Source of the DNA: Microbacterium sufflavum
Lineage (GTDB): Bacteria; Actinomycetota; Actinomycetes; Actinomycetales; Microbacteriaceae
Reading direction: 5' to 3'
Length of the DNA stretch: 64,000 nucleotides
NCBI RefSeq assembly: GCF_023101165.1
Contig: NZ_CP078076.1
Coordinates: 2,852,001-2,916,000 of the forward strand
Shown here: in pieces, positions 9,054 through 21,910 of the stretch
How the letters are laid out: every line of letters begins with the position of its first letter
Position numbering within the stretch: position 1 is the stretch's first letter
Notes under the pieces: generated by a model
What the model was told of the DNA's origin: nothing
Databases searched by the model: none
What the model saw: the letters and a program-made list of their open reading frames with translations, nothing else
Position numbers and translations under genes: made by a program

Positions 9054-10247
9054 TCAGAGCCCGGCAGCGCGGCGCAGCTCGTCGGCGCGGTCGGTGCGCT
9101 CCCAGGTGAAGTCGGGGAGCTCGCGCCCGAAGTGGCCGTACGCCGCGGTCTGCGCGTAGATCGGGCGCAGCAGGTCGAGCTGCTCGATGATCGCCTGCGG
9201 GCGCAGGTCGAACACCTCCTCGATCGCGCGCGTGATGACCTCGTCCGACACCCGGCCGGTGCCGAACGTCTCGACGTAGAGCCCCACGGGGCGCGCGACA
9301 CCGATCGCATAGGCGACCTGCACCTCGAGGCGGTCGGCCAGTCCCGCCGCCACGGCGTTCTTGGCCACCCAGCGTGTGGCGTAGGCGCCGGAACGGTCGA
9401 CCTTGGACGGGTCCTTGCCGCTGAACGCGCCGCCACCGTGACGCGCGGCACCGCCGTACGTGTCGATGATGATCTTGCGTCCGGTGAGGCCCGCGTCGCC
9501 CTTCGGCCCGCCCGTCACGAACGGACCGGCGGGGTTGATGTAGTAGGTCACGTCGTCGAGCGCGAGGCCCGTGGTCGCCAGGACGGGGTCGATCACGTGC
9601 TCGCGCACCTGCGCCTTGAGCTCGTCCTGCGAGATGTCGGGGTGATGCTGCGTGGAGAGCACGACCGCGTCGATCGTCTTCGGGGTGAAGCCGTCGTACC
9701 CGAGCGTGACCTGGGTCTTGCCGTCGGGGCGGAGATACGGCAGCAGGCCGCTGCGGCGCACCTCGGTCAGGCGTTCGGCGATGCGGTGCGCCGTCCACGC
9801 GGCCATCGGCATGAGCTGTGGCGTCTCGTTCGTCGCGAAGCCGAACATGATGCCCTGATCGCCGGCTCCGAGGCCGTCGAGCGGATCGACCGACGTGCCG
9901 TCACGGTGCTCCTGGGCGTTGTCGACGCCGTGGGCGATGTCGGTGGACTGCTCCCCGACGGAGACGCTCACGCCGCAGGAGTCCCCGTCGAATCCGGTGT
10001 CGGACGACGTGTAGCCGATGCCGTTGACCACCTGGCGCACGATCGTCGGGATGTCGACGTAGGCGTCGGTGCGGATCTCTCCGGCGACGTGCACCAGCCC
10101 GGTCGTGACGAGCGTCTCGACGGCGACACGGGACCCCGGGTCCTTCGCGAGCAGGCCGTCGAGGATGCTGTCCGAGATCTGGTCGCAGATCTTGTCCGGG
10201 TGCCCTTCGGTGACGGACTCGGACGTGAACAGACGCAGCGCGCTCAT
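9054..10247 (-). CDS. metK: S-adenosylmethionine synthetase
   Basis: Makes SAM from methionine and ATP. 397 residues from ATG 10247 ([19 protein letters not shown]). Signatures [21 protein letters not shown] and [19 protein letters not shown] are all intact, as are the substrate-loop residues. A reading frame upstream of this ATG exists but only crosses the intergenic hairpin. Follows rpoZ after 89 bp, with coaBC (often between them) absent. Confidence 0.97.
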   Translation of the reverse strand: MSALRLFTSESVTEGHPDKICDQISDSILDGLLAKDPGSRVAVETLVTTGLVHVAGEIRTDAYVDIPTIVRQVVNGIGYTSSDTGFDGDSCGVSVSVGEQSTDIAHGVDNAQEHRDGTSVDPLDGLGAGDQGIMFGFATNETPQLMPMAAWTAHRIAERLTEVRRSGLLPYLRPDGKTQVTLGYDGFTPKTIDAVVLSTQHHPDISQDELKAQVREHVIDPVLATTGLALDDVTYYINPAGPFVTGGPKGDAGLTGRKIIIDTYGGAARHGGGAFSGKDPSKVDRSGAYATRWVAKNAVAAGLADRLEVQVAYAIGVARPVGLYVETFGTGRVSDEVITRAIEEVFDLRPQAIIEQLDLLRPIYAQTAAYGHFGRELPDFTWERTDRADELRRAAGL

Positions 10248-10298
10248 CGATGCTCCAGAACGGGGACGGACGGGGGGGAGGGTGTGGCACCCATTCTG

Positions 10299-10330
10299 GA
10301 CCGCGCCACCGTCGAAGCGGCGGCGCGGTC
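10299..10330 (-). terminator. hairpin between rpoZ and metK
   Basis: GACCGCGCC (10299-10307) and GGCGCGGTC (10322-10330) are perfect 9-bp inverted arms, with a further CCG/CGG pair inside. The structure begins 7 nt after the rpoZ stop on the minus strand. There is no T-run after it (CAGAATGG follows), so it could be a weak terminator, an RNA-stability hairpin or a processing site. Confidence 0.45.
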
Positions 10331-10336
10331 GTCGAG

Positions 10337-10591
10337 TCACTCCGCGTGACGCAGGCGGAGCTTGTCCTCGTTGATCTCGTGCAGCGCGATGGTCAGCGGC
10401 TTGTCCTCGACGGACGAGTCCACGAGCGGACCGACGTTGTCGAACAGGTTGCCCTCGTGGAGGTCGGAGTAGTAGTCGTTGATCTGGCGTGCGCGCTTGG
10501 CCGCGTAGATCACGAGCTCGTACTTGGAGTCGACGCGCTCCAGCAGGTTGTCGATGGGGGGATCGATGATGCCGTTGTTGCGTCCGGCCAT
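10337..10591 (-). CDS. rpoZ: RNA polymerase omega subunit
   Basis: 84 residues. [24 protein letters not shown] is the conserved omega core that clamps the beta' subunit, and [15 protein letters not shown] closes the fold. In Actinobacteria it also stabilises core polymerase. It lies 68 bp after the mIHF-guanylate kinase gene, matching the mihF-gmk-rpoZ order of mycobacteria. ATG 10591 follows AGGAGGTCC, a strong ribosome-binding site. Confidence 0.95.
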   Translation of the reverse strand: MAGRNNGIIDPPIDNLLERVDSKYELVIYAAKRARQINDYYSDLHEGNLFDNVGPLVDSSVEDKPLTIALHEINEDKLRLRHAE

Positions 10592-10659
10592 GGGGGGACC
10601 TCCTGATCAGGCGACGGGGTTCGTCGCGAAGACGGTGCTGCGGGCGCGCGAGGAAAGCG

Positions 10660-11571
10660 TCAGCGCGCAGAGCTTGTAGACAAGTCTACGACCTCGCGAG
10701 CGGCGGTGGCGACGTCCTCGTTCACGACGAGGTGGTCGAACTCGTTCTGCGCGGCCAGCTCGACCTTCGCGGTGCGCAGTCGCCGCGCCCGCTCCTCCGC
10801 GTCCTCCGTGCCGCGGCCGACCAGCCGGTGCACCAGCTCGTCCCAGCTCGGGGGCAGCAGGAAGATGAGCGTCGCCGAGGGCTCCGCGGCGCGCACCTGC
10901 CGTGCGCCCTGCAGGTCGATCTCGAGCAGCACCGTCTTGCCCTCGGCCAGCGCCGCATCGATCGGAGCGCGCGGGGTGCCGTAGCGCGAGCGGTTGTGCA
11001 CCACGGCGTACTCCAGCAGCTCGCCGTCGGCGATCAGGCGGTCGAACTCCGCGTCGTCGACGAAGTAATAGTGCACGCCGTCGATCTCGCCGGGACGCGG
11101 CGCCCTGGTCGTCGCCGACACCGACAGGTGGATCTCGGGGTTGTTGTCCCGGATGTGCGCCGCGACGGTGCCCTTGCCCACCGCGGTCGGCCCGGCCAGC
11201 ACCAGCAGGCGACTGCGGGCCTCGCGCGGCGTGGCCGGCGGGAACCGGCCGTCGAGCCACTCCTCCAGGACACGTCGTTGACGCGCTCCGAGGCCGCCGA
11301 GCCGCTTCACCGGGGAGATACGCAGCTCCTCCAGCACGCGGTCGCGCTTGCCGGCACCGATGGCCGGGAGGGCCAGGAGGAAGTCGGTGATGCGCAGCGA
11401 GCCCTCGACGGAGTCCGGGTCGGCGGTCGCGCGTCGCAGCACGGCCTGCGGCGTCACGACACGCATCGTCAGGTCGCGCTTGAGCGAGGCGCGGGCCCGG
11501 CGGCGCTCGACCGCACGGCGGGCGGCGGCCGCCCTGTCGACCTCGGGAACGGTGCGGTTGGTGTCAGGCAC
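10660..11571 (-). CDS. gmk: mIHF-type nucleoid domain fused to guanylate kinase
   Basis: 303 residues, about 100 longer than ordinary guanylate kinase. Residues 118-300 are the kinase (GMP plus ATP to GDP): Walker [42 protein letters not shown]. Residues 1-105 match the mycobacterial integration host factor: a basic Ala/Arg helix, then [25 protein letters not shown] and [18 protein letters not shown], containing the GLGxRQR DNA-contact motif. In mycobacteria mihF and gmk are separate neighbours; here they share one frame with no usable start codon at the join. GTG 11571 overlaps the pyrF stop by 8 bp. Confidence 0.92.
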   Translation of the reverse strand: MPDTNRTVPEVDRAAAARRAVERRRARASLKRDLTMRVVTPQAVLRRATADPDSVEGSLRITDFLLALPAIGAGKRDRVLEELRISPVKRLGGLGARQRRVLEEWLDGRFPPATPREARSRLLVLAGPTAVGKGTVAAHIRDNNPEIHLSVSATTRAPRPGEIDGVHYYFVDDAEFDRLIADGELLEYAVVHNRSRYGTPRAPIDAALAEGKTVLLEIDLQGARQVRAAEPSATLIFLLPPSWDELVHRLVGRGTEDAEERARRLRTAKVELAAQNEFDHLVVNEDVATAAREVVDLSTSSAR

Positions 11572-12405
11572 GGGTCACCTCGCGGTACTGGGCGGCACGT
11601 CGGGCGATGGTCTCGGCCAGGTCGTCGGGACCCGCGGAGAGGATGCTGCGGCTCTCGCTCGCGAGCACGGTGGGCGACAGCGAGCCGAAGCGCCGCCCGA
11701 GGTCCGCCGGCTCGGCCCCCTGCGCACCGAAGCCGGGCGCGAGGATCGGCGCCGCCGGGCTGATCGCGTCGATCCCGGTCGCGGCGAGGTCGAGCGTGGC
11801 ACCGATCACGAAGCCGAAGCTGCCCCACTCCCCCGCCGGGGTGCTCGTCGCGTTGCGCGCCGAGACCTCGGCGACGACCGCCGCCGACACGGTCTCGCCC
11901 GACGCGGTCCGCGCGCGCTGGAGGTCGGCGGCCTCCGGGTTGCTCGTCGCCGCGAGGACGAACAGGCCCTTGCCGTGCTCGTCCGCCAGCGCGAACGCGC
12001 CGCCGAGAGCGCCCACGCCGAGGTAGGGACTCACGGTGAGCGCGTCGGCCTCCAGCGGCGTCCCCGGAGCGAGCCACGCCTGCGCGTAGTCGTCCATCGT
12101 CGACCCGATGTCTCCGCGCTTGGCGTCGGCGATCACCAGCAGCCCCGCCGTCCGCGCCGCGGAGACCACGTCCTCCAGTGCGGCGATCCCGGCGGATCCG
12201 TAGCGCTCGAAGAACGACACCTGCGGCTTCACGACGCCGACGTGATCCTGCGCGGCGGCGACGGTACGCAGCCCGAACTCCCGCACCCCGGCGGCGTCGG
12301 CGGAGAGCCCCCACGCCGCGAGCAGGGCGGCGTGGGGGTCGATGCCGACGCAGAGCGGTCCGTGCGCGTCCAGCGCCGCGCGGACCCGCTCTCCGAAGCG
12401 TGCGG

Positions 12406-12409
<4 letters not shown>
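11564..12409 (-). CDS. pyrF: orotidine 5'-phosphate decarboxylase (type 2)
   Basis: Last step to UMP. 281 residues, the longer type-2 form found in actinobacteria. The catalytic signature [15 protein letters not shown] supplies the Asp-Lys-Asp charge network, and CVGIDPH and [13 protein letters not shown] match the family. ATG 12409 overlaps the carB stop (ATGA). Downstream it overlaps the mIHF-gmk gene by 8 bp, so pyrimidine and GMP phosphorylation genes are on one transcript. Confidence 0.96.
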
Positions 12410-15692
<3,283 letters not shown>

Positions 15693-15693
<1 letters not shown>

Positions 15694-16871
15694 TACTGGG
15701 CGTCCTTCTTGTTCGCGATGACCATGTCGCGGAAGCGGTCGAAGAGGTAGTTGGCGTCGTGCGGACCGGCCGCGGCCTCGGGGTGGTACTGCACCGAGAA
15801 CGCCGGGATGTCGAGGGCGCGCAGACCCTCCACGACGTTGTCGTTGAGGCCGACGTGGCTGACCTCGACCTTGCCGTAGCCGTGCGGGCTGTCGAAGGAG
15901 CCCTCCAGGGGCGCCTCGACCGCGAAGCCGTGGTTGTGGGCCGTGATCTCGACCTTGCCCGTCTGCTTGTCGAGCACGGGCTGGTTGATGCCGCGGTGGC
16001 CGAACGGCAGCTTGTAGGTGCCGAGTCCGAGGGCACGGCCGAGCAGCTGGTTGCCGAAGCAGATCCCGAAGAAGGGCAGTCCGTCGTCCAGCACGGCGCG
16101 CAGCAGCTCCACGTGGTCGCCCGAGGCGGCCGGGTCGCCCGGGCCGTTGGAGTAGAACACCGCCACCGGCTCGATCGCCCGGATGTCGTCGATGCTCACG
16201 TCCTGCGGGAGCACGTGCACGTCGAACCCGCGGGCGGCGAGGTTGTCGATCGTCGCCTGCTTCACGCCGAGGTCGAGCACGGCGAGGTTGCCGATGCGCT
16301 CCCCCACCGCCGGGGTCACGGTCGCGCTCTCGACCGAGACCTGCGCCGACAGGTTGAGTCCGGTCATCTCGGGGGCCTCCCGCACGATGCGCAGCTGCTC
16401 TTCCGCGTCGAGAGCGGCGTCGTCGCCCGAGAAGATGCCGCCGCGCATGGATCCGGCGGACCGGATGTGGCGCGTGACCGCGCGGGTGTCGATGCCGCTG
16501 ATGCCGACGATGCCGTCCTCCACCAGGACGTCGTCGAGGGAGGCGTTGGCCCGCCAGTTCGAGACCACGCGCGAGGGGTCGCGGACGATGTAGCCGGCGA
16601 CCCAGATGCGGCGCGACTCAGTGTCCTCGTCGTTCATGCCGGTGTTGCCGATGTGCGGCGCCGTCTGCAGCACGATCTGACCCGCGTACGAGGGGTCGGT
16701 GATGGTCTCTTGATATCCCGACATGCCGGTGGCGAACACGACCTCGCCGAGGGTGCGGCCGCGGGCGCCGTACGCGCGACCGGCGTGACGGGTGCCGTCC
16801 TCGAGGACGAGCACGGCGGGATCGGGCAGGCGGGACGGGGAGTCCGCCGGGGAGGATGTCTGGTTGGTCAT
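15693..16871 (-). CDS. carA: carbamoyl-phosphate synthase small (glutaminase) subunit
   Basis: Supplies ammonia to CarB from glutamine. 392 residues from ATG 16871, which overlaps the preceding stop as ATGA. The N-terminal CPSase_sm domain has [16 protein letters not shown]. The class I amidotransferase domain has the nucleophile motif [16 protein letters not shown] and the HNHGFAVE and YHPEA segments. A ~40-residue longer frame upstream reads as antisense-like sequence and was not used. Confidence 0.97.
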
Positions 16872-17380
16872 GACGTTGCTCCTGTGTCGGGTGCAGCGGG
16901 GACGAGCCGCTGCAGGTCGGAGATGAGGTTCTGGGGATCGCCGCCGGTGAGCCGGAGGTAGCTGTCCACGATCGTCGTGTCGGCGACGCGCCACGCGATG
17001 CGGACGAGGCCGCCCGGTTCGACCACGCGGTCGATCGTGACGGTGGCCCGGTCGACCGCGACGAGCTGGTCGCGCGCGAGGAAGACCGTGGGGGCGCCGT
17101 CGAGGGCCAGCGCGACACCGCGGTCGGTCACCGCCAGCTCCCCACGGGCCCGGAAGGCGAGCGGCGTGATGGCCACGCGTTCGAGGGGCTGCTCGTGCGT
17201 CGTCGTCGACACGTACAGCACCTCGTCGCGGCGCATCACCTCCGCGTGCTCCGGCACACCGAGGGGCGCGGTGAACGCGGCATCGCGCCGCACTCGTCGT
17301 CGCCAGGCGAACAGCATCGCGAGCAGCACCAGCAGCGCGAGGGCGATCAGGATCGCGACCGCGAGGTCCCGTGCGCTCAT
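16868..17380 (-). CDS. membrane-anchored PH-like protein of the pyr operon (Rv1382-like)
   Basis: 170 residues: a single N-terminal transmembrane segment (about 5-25), a basic RRRVRR stop-transfer stretch, then a soluble beta-rich domain. Both ends overlap neighbours as ATGA (pyrC upstream, carA downstream). The same slot between pyrC and carA is occupied in M. tuberculosis by the putative membrane protein Rv1382, which supports homology by position and topology. Function is unknown. The soluble part resembles PH-like folds only by pattern; this is an inference. Confidence 0.7.
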   Translation of the reverse strand: MSARDLAVAILIALALLVLLAMLFAWRRRVRRDAAFTAPLGVPEHAEVMRRDEVLYVSTTTHEQPLERVAITPLAFRARGELAVTDRGVALALDGAPTVFLARDQLVAVDRATVTIDRVVEPGGLVRIAWRVADTTIVDSYLRLTGGDPQNLISDLQRLVPAAPDTGATS

Positions 17381-18681
17381 GCGCCGAGCTCCTCGACGAC
17401 AGCTCCGCCGTCGACGGTCAGCACGCCGCCGTGCAGGGTGTACTGCACGCGGCCCGGCAGTTCGCGGCCGAGGTACGGCGAGTTCGTGCTGCGTCCGCGC
17501 AGGTCCGCCTCGGTGAACACGCCGTCGACCGCCGCGTCGTACAGCGCGAGCTGCGCCGGCTGCCCGACCTCGAGCGGGGTGCCGTGCCCGGCCAGACCGC
17601 CGATGCGCGCGGGTGCCGCGCTCATCACGCGGGCCACGTCCGACCAGTCGAGCAGGCCCGTCTGCACCATGGCCTGGTGCACGACGCGCAGTGCGCTCTC
17701 GAGCCCCACCATGCCGTTCGCGGCCGCCGGCCATTCGCACGCCTTGTGCTCGCTCGGGTGCGGGGCGTGATCGGTCGCGACGATGTCGATCGTGCCGTCG
17801 GCGAGGCCCTCCCGCACCGCGAGGACATCCTCCTCGCGGCGCAGCGGCGGGTTGACCTTGAACCGCGCGTCATAACCGCGGACGAGTTCGTCGGTGAGCA
17901 GTAGGTGGTGCGGAGTGACCTCCGCCGTCACGTTCACGCCGCGCTTCTTGGCCCAGCGGATGATGTCGACCGAGCCGGCCGTCGACAGGTGGCACACATG
18001 CAGGCGCGAGCCGACGTGCTCGGCGAGAAGCACGTCACGCGCGATGATCGACTCCTCGGCGACCGCGGGCCAGCCCGTGAGGCCGAGCTCCGCCGAGACG
18101 GTGCCCTCGTTCATCTGGGCGCCCTCGGTCAGGCGGGGGTCCTGGGCATGCTGGGCGATCACACCGCCGAACGACTTCACGTACTCCAATGCGCGGCGCA
18201 TGATCAGCGGGTCCCACACGCAGAAGCCGTCATCGCTGAACACCCGCACCTGCGCACGCGAGGTCGCCATGGCGCCGAGCTCGGCGAGGCGCTCGCCCTT
18301 CTGGCCCACCGTGACCGCGCCGATCGGCTGCACCGTGGCGTAACCCGCAGCCTCGCCGAGGGCCAGCTCCTGCTCGACGACGCCGGCCGTGTCGGCCACG
18401 GGCGACGTGTTCGGCATCGCGAAGACGGCCGTGAAGCCACCGGCCGCCGCCGCGCGCGTGCCGCTGAGGATCGTCTCCGACGCCTCGTATCCGGGCTCGC
18501 GCAGATGCGTGTGCAGGTCGACCAGCCCCGGCAGGGCGATGAGGCCGGCGGCATCGATCACGCGCGCGCCGCCACGGCTGAGCCCGGAGCCGATCTCGGC
18601 GATCCGGCCGTCCTCGATGATCAGGTCGGCGCTCTCCGCGCCGAGCAGCCGTGCACCGGTGATGACGAGGGTCTCGCTCAC
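17377..18681 (-). CDS. pyrC: dihydroorotase
   Basis: Cyclises carbamoyl aspartate to dihydroorotate; zinc amidohydrolase. 434 residues, the class I type found in Gram-positives. Metal ligands sit in [14 protein letters not shown] (first two His), in [13 protein letters not shown], and the Asp is in [10 protein letters not shown]. The start overlaps the pyrB stop as ATGA. Confidence 0.97.
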   Translation of the reverse strand: MSETLVITGARLLGAESADLIIEDGRIAEIGSGLSRGGARVIDAAGLIALPGLVDLHTHLREPGYEASETILSGTRAAAAGGFTAVFAMPNTSPVADTAGVVEQELALGEAAGYATVQPIGAVTVGQKGERLAELGAMATSRAQVRVFSDDGFCVWDPLIMRRALEYVKSFGGVIAQHAQDPRLTEGAQMNEGTVSAELGLTGWPAVAEESIIARDVLLAEHVGSRLHVCHLSTAGSVDIIRWAKKRGVNVTAEVTPHHLLLTDELVRGYDARFKVNPPLRREEDVLAVREGLADGTIDIVATDHAPHPSEHKACEWPAAANGMVGLESALRVVHQAMVQTGLLDWSDVARVMSAAPARIGGLAGHGTPLEVGQPAQLALYDAAVDGVFTEADLRGRSTNSPYLGRELPGRVQYTLHGGVLTVDGGAVVEELGA

Positions 18682-19643
18682 AGGTCTCCCCCTCGTTCGT
18701 CGTCTCGTTCGCCCGCCAGCAGCAGGTACAGCACAGCCATCCGCACGGAGACCCCGTTCGAGACCTGTTCCAGCACCGTCGAGCGGGGGGAATCGGCTGC
18801 TTCGGAGGAGATCTCCAGTCCCCGGTTCATGGGTCCGGGGTGCATCACAATGCTACCGGCCGGAAGAGCGGCCACACGCCGTGCGTCCAGCCCCCACCGG
18901 CGCGAATACTCCCGCTCAGTCGGGAAATACGCGGCGTTCATGCGCTCCAGCTGGATCCGCAGCATCATGACCGCGTCCGGCCCGGCCGCCAGCGCCTCGT
19001 CGAGGTCGTAGACGACCCGGACCGGCCAGAGCGACACGTTCTGCGGCACCAGCGTCGGCGGCGAGACCAACGTGACCTCGGCGCCCAGGGTCGTCAGCAG
19101 CCACACGTTCGAGCGCGCGACCCGCGAGTGCAGCACGTCGCCGACGATCGTGACGCGGAGCCCGGTCAGGTCGCGTCCACGGCTGTCCGCGCCATAGCGG
19201 CGCTTGCGGATCGTGAACGCGTCAAGCAGCGCCTGCGTCGGGTGCTCGTGCGTGCCATCACCCGCGTTGACGACGCCCGCAGAGATCCAACCGCTCGTCG
19301 CGAGGGTCTGCGGGGCGCCCGAGCCGGGGTGACGGACGACGACCGCATCGGCGCCGATCGCCTCCAGGGTCTGCGCCGTGTCCTTGAGGCTCTCGCCCTT
19401 GGAGACGCTGGAGCCCTTCGCGGCGAAGTTGATCACGTCGGCGGAGAGCCGCTTGGCCGCGGCCTCGAACGAGATCCGGGTGCGGGTCGAGTCCTCGAAG
19501 AAGAGGTTGACGACCGTCTTGCCACGCAGCGTCGGGAGCTTCTTGACCTCGCGCGACTGCGTGTCCGACATGTCCTCCGCGACATCGAGGATGCGCAGCG
19601 CCGTGGCGCGGTCGAGGGTGCGGGTGTCCAGGAGGTGCCTCAT
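18678..19643 (-). CDS. pyrB: aspartate carbamoyltransferase catalytic subunit
   Basis: Condenses carbamoyl phosphate with aspartate. 321 residues. The carbamoyl-phosphate site [13 protein letters not shown] and the [12 protein letters not shown] signature are intact, and [11 protein letters not shown] precedes the aspartate-binding loop. No pyrI regulatory gene is nearby, as expected in actinobacteria. The start overlaps pyrR (ATGA). Confidence 0.97.
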   Translation of the reverse strand: MRHLLDTRTLDRATALRILDVAEDMSDTQSREVKKLPTLRGKTVVNLFFEDSTRTRISFEAAAKRLSADVINFAAKGSSVSKGESLKDTAQTLEAIGADAVVVRHPGSGAPQTLATSGWISAGVVNAGDGTHEHPTQALLDAFTIRKRRYGADSRGRDLTGLRVTIVGDVLHSRVARSNVWLLTTLGAEVTLVSPPTLVPQNVSLWPVRVVYDLDEALAAGPDAVMMLRIQLERMNAAYFPTEREYSRRWGLDARRVAALPAGSIVMHPGPMNRGLEISSEAADSPRSTVLEQVSNGVSVRMAVLYLLLAGERDDERGGDL

Positions 19644-20170
19644 TCGCCGATGGTCACCTCCTCGGCGCCGTCCGTCTCGAACAGACGGACGTTCACGCGC
19701 TCGGTGCGGGCGGACGGGATGTTCTTGCCGACGAAGTCGGGTCGGATCGGGAGTTCGCGGTGACCGCGGTCGACGAGGATCGCCAGGCGCACGGCGCTCG
19801 GGCGGCCGATCGACTGGATGGCGTCCAGCGCGGCACGGATGCTGCGACCGGAGAAGAGGACGTCGTCGACCAGCACCACGGTCTTCCCATCGATGCCGCC
19901 GGCCGGGATCTCGGTCGGCTGCGGGGACCGCGTAGGGTGCTTGGCCAGATCGTCACGGAAGAGCGTGACGTCGAGCGAGCCGACGGGGACGGAGACCTGC
20001 GCGATCTCACTGATCAGGGTGCCGAGGCGATGCCCCAGGGTGACGCCGCGGGTCGGGATCCCGAGGAGGACGAGGCCGTCGGCGCCTCGATTCGACTCGA
20101 GGATCTCGTGCGCGATCCGGGTCAGCGCTCGTGAGATGTCGGCTTGGTGCAGCACAGTGCGCACGCTCAT
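19640..20170 (-). CDS. pyrR: PyrR, pyrimidine regulator / uracil phosphoribosyltransferase
   Basis: 176 residues from ATG 20170, preceded by AAGGGAG at good spacing; a slightly longer start is possible. The PRPP-binding motif [13 protein letters not shown] and the TRIAHEILE start are typical. It is first gene of the pyr operon. In actinobacteria PyrR can bind pyr mRNA to block translation, while in Bacillus it controls attenuation. The leader here is only about 50 nt, too short for a Bacillus-type antiterminator, so control near the ribosome-binding site is more plausible. Confidence 0.93.
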   Translation of the reverse strand: MSVRTVLHQADISRALTRIAHEILESNRGADGLVLLGIPTRGVTLGHRLGTLISEIAQVSVPVGSLDVTLFRDDLAKHPTRSPQPTEIPAGGIDGKTVVLVDDVLFSGRSIRAALDAIQSIGRPSAVRLAILVDRGHRELPIRPDFVGKNIPSARTERVNVRLFETDGAEEVTIGE

Positions 20171-20224
20171 CAGCCGCTCCCTTCTCCGCCTCACAGGACG
20201 GTGTTAAAGGTTGCTTGCGATGTC

Positions 20225-20230
20225 AGTCTA
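20225..20230 (-). promoter_or_regulatory. candidate -10 box of the pyr operon
   Basis: TAGACT on the minus strand fits TANNNT. A transcript from about 7 nt downstream would have a leader of roughly 48 nt before pyrR. No strong -35 is seen. It lies in the only gap (20171-20253) between the upstream MBL-Rieske gene and pyrR. Confidence 0.45.
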
Positions 20231-20253
20231 TCGGAGCGGGAGACCGCGTCCGC

Positions 20254-21831
20254 TCAGCTCGCCTCCTGGAGCACGGCGTCGGTGACGTCGTCGATCTTGC
20301 GGGCGCGGATCGGGTGGCCGCTCGTGGAGAGGCACCGCCCCGTCTTCAGATCCCACTTCCAGTCGTGCATGCTGCACGTCAGGACGCCGTCCTCGTCGAC
20401 CGAGCCGGTGCGGGTCAGGTCGGCGCGCAGGTGCGGACACCGGCGCTGCACCACCCAGTCGCCCACCTCGGCGTCTTCGGTCTGGTCGGTCTGCTCCTGG
20501 TACCAGTTCTCGACGTACTCGATGCGGTCCACCGACAGGCACTTGAGGAACGTGGTGAGGAACTCGTTGAACTTGCCGCTGCGGCCCACGGAGAACTGCA
20601 TCGACAGGAAGATCGAGTTCGACCAGTCGATCTCGTGATCGCGGATGTTGGTCGAGACGAGGTCGGCGGGGATCGTGTACCAGTAGACGCACTCCTCCCC
20701 CGCGTACTCGCGGACCTTGGCACGCGGGAAGTCCACCACCATGTCGAGCTCGCCGATGCGGAACCGCACGTGGCCGCCCACGCCGAGTCGGATCGTGCGC
20801 GACTTCTTCAGCAGCGGCTCCCACCAGTTCTTGAGGGCCTCGAGCATCTCGGCGGGCGGGATGATCTCCGCGCGGGAAGCCTCCTCGTCGCGGATCTCTT
20901 GCTGTCGCGACGCCCGCTGCTCCTCCAGGTAGTCCCACTTGTCGTCGAACATGCGGCTGATCTCGGCCTCGGTGTACAGGGTCTGCGCGGTCGTGACCTC
21001 GCCGCCGTCGATCGTGACGACCGTGCCGGGGATGAACAGCTGGCCGTCGTACTGCGGCGACAGCTCCTTCATATGCGCCAGGAACTGCTTCTGATCCGTG
21101 AAGATCGACTCGCCGTTGCGGCCCGTGCCGTTGAAGTCGAACAGGTCGTCGCGCAGGAACATCGGCGGACCGGCCATCGGGAACACGTGCGGGGCGTCGA
21201 CCTTGTCGATGTAGTACATCGCCCGCTTGTTCTGGGCCTCGCGCTTGAGCCGGGCGAAGTTCTGCTTCGCGTCGAGCGGCAGGTCGTACACCATCGGCCA
21301 CCAGATCGCGCCGGAGACCTGCGTGAAATAGGCATCCGGCTTGCCGAAGTGCAGCAGCTTCTCGAGGTCGAGAGGGTGCGAGTCGTTCTGGTTGAGCATC
21401 GAGCCCGTGCCGTCGTCGACGCTCAGCGAGGAGTCGCCGATCGGGCCGTCGCTCGGCGCCCGCAATGGCGTGATCATCAGCTTGAGATCACCGCGCTGGA
21501 TGATCTCGCCCGCGGGCGCGTAGGTGATGTTCGTGTACCCGAGCGCCCGGATGTCCTGCTCCAGGTCGTCGATCGGATACTCCGGCAGCAGCACCTCGAT
21601 GTCCTTGCGGATGTACCGCTCCAGGAGGGCGGGGTCGAAGTGGTCGCGGTGCCGGTGCGAGATGTACAGGAAGTCCGCCTCGCGGCCGAATCGCTCCCAG
21701 TCGAGCGCGCGGTTGTCGGGGAACGGGAACCAGGAGCCGAAGAACGAGGGCCCGAGGACCGGGTCGCAGATGATGTTCCCGCCGACCGTCTCGATGAACA
21801 TCCCGGCGTGGCCGAGTCCCGTGATCCGCAT
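20254..21831 (-). CDS. metallo-beta-lactamase fold plus C-terminal Rieske [2Fe-2S] protein
   Basis: 525 residues from ATG 21831 (GAGGA 7 nt upstream). Residues 1-260 are an MBL fold with the metal motif HRHRDH (59-64). The C-terminus is a Rieske centre with ligands C465-x-H467 and C486-x2-H489 (CPH and CSMH). A ~200-residue middle region is rich in Trp and charged residues. The combination recalls CMP-Neu5Ac hydroxylase, which has the Rieske domain first; here the order is reversed. The substrate is unknown; a soluble oxygenase or hydroxylase is the best guess. It has its own -10 box and precedes the pyr operon. Confidence 0.8.
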   Translation of the reverse strand: MRITGLGHAGMFIETVGGNIICDPVLGPSFFGSWFPFPDNRALDWERFGREADFLYISHRHRDHFDPALLERYIRKDIEVLLPEYPIDDLEQDIRALGYTNITYAPAGEIIQRGDLKLMITPLRAPSDGPIGDSSLSVDDGTGSMLNQNDSHPLDLEKLLHFGKPDAYFTQVSGAIWWPMVYDLPLDAKQNFARLKREAQNKRAMYYIDKVDAPHVFPMAGPPMFLRDDLFDFNGTGRNGESIFTDQKQFLAHMKELSPQYDGQLFIPGTVVTIDGGEVTTAQTLYTEAEISRMFDDKWDYLEEQRASRQQEIRDEEASRAEIIPPAEMLEALKNWWEPLLKKSRTIRLGVGGHVRFRIGELDMVVDFPRAKVREYAGEECVYWYTIPADLVSTNIRDHEIDWSNSIFLSMQFSVGRSGKFNEFLTTFLKCLSVDRIEYVENWYQEQTDQTEDAEVGDWVVQRRCPHLRADLTRTGSVDEDGVLTCSMHDWKWDLKTGRCLSTSGHPIRARKIDDVTDAVLQEAS

Positions 21832-21859
21832 TGCATTCCTCTCGAAGATGAACCGTTCG

Positions 21860-21865
21860 ATTGTA
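21860..21865 (-). promoter_or_regulatory. candidate -10 box for the MBL-Rieske gene
   Basis: TACAAT on the minus strand is a close match to TANNNT and lies 28 nt before the start codon, giving a ~20-nt leader that includes the GAGGA ribosome-binding site. The -35 region is poorly conserved. Confidence 0.5.
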
Positions 21866-21910
21866 CCGAGGTGTCCCTGGGCGACCGGTCGGACGAGCCG
21901 GAGATAACCC

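Noticed and set aside
10248..10336. Possible SAM riboswitch upstream of metK
   Set aside because: The gap is only 89 bp and contains one simple hairpin without the multi-helix architecture of a SAM riboswitch.
20171..20253. Bacillus-style PyrR attenuator before the pyr operon
   Set aside because: The predicted leader is about 48 nt with no antiterminator/terminator pair.
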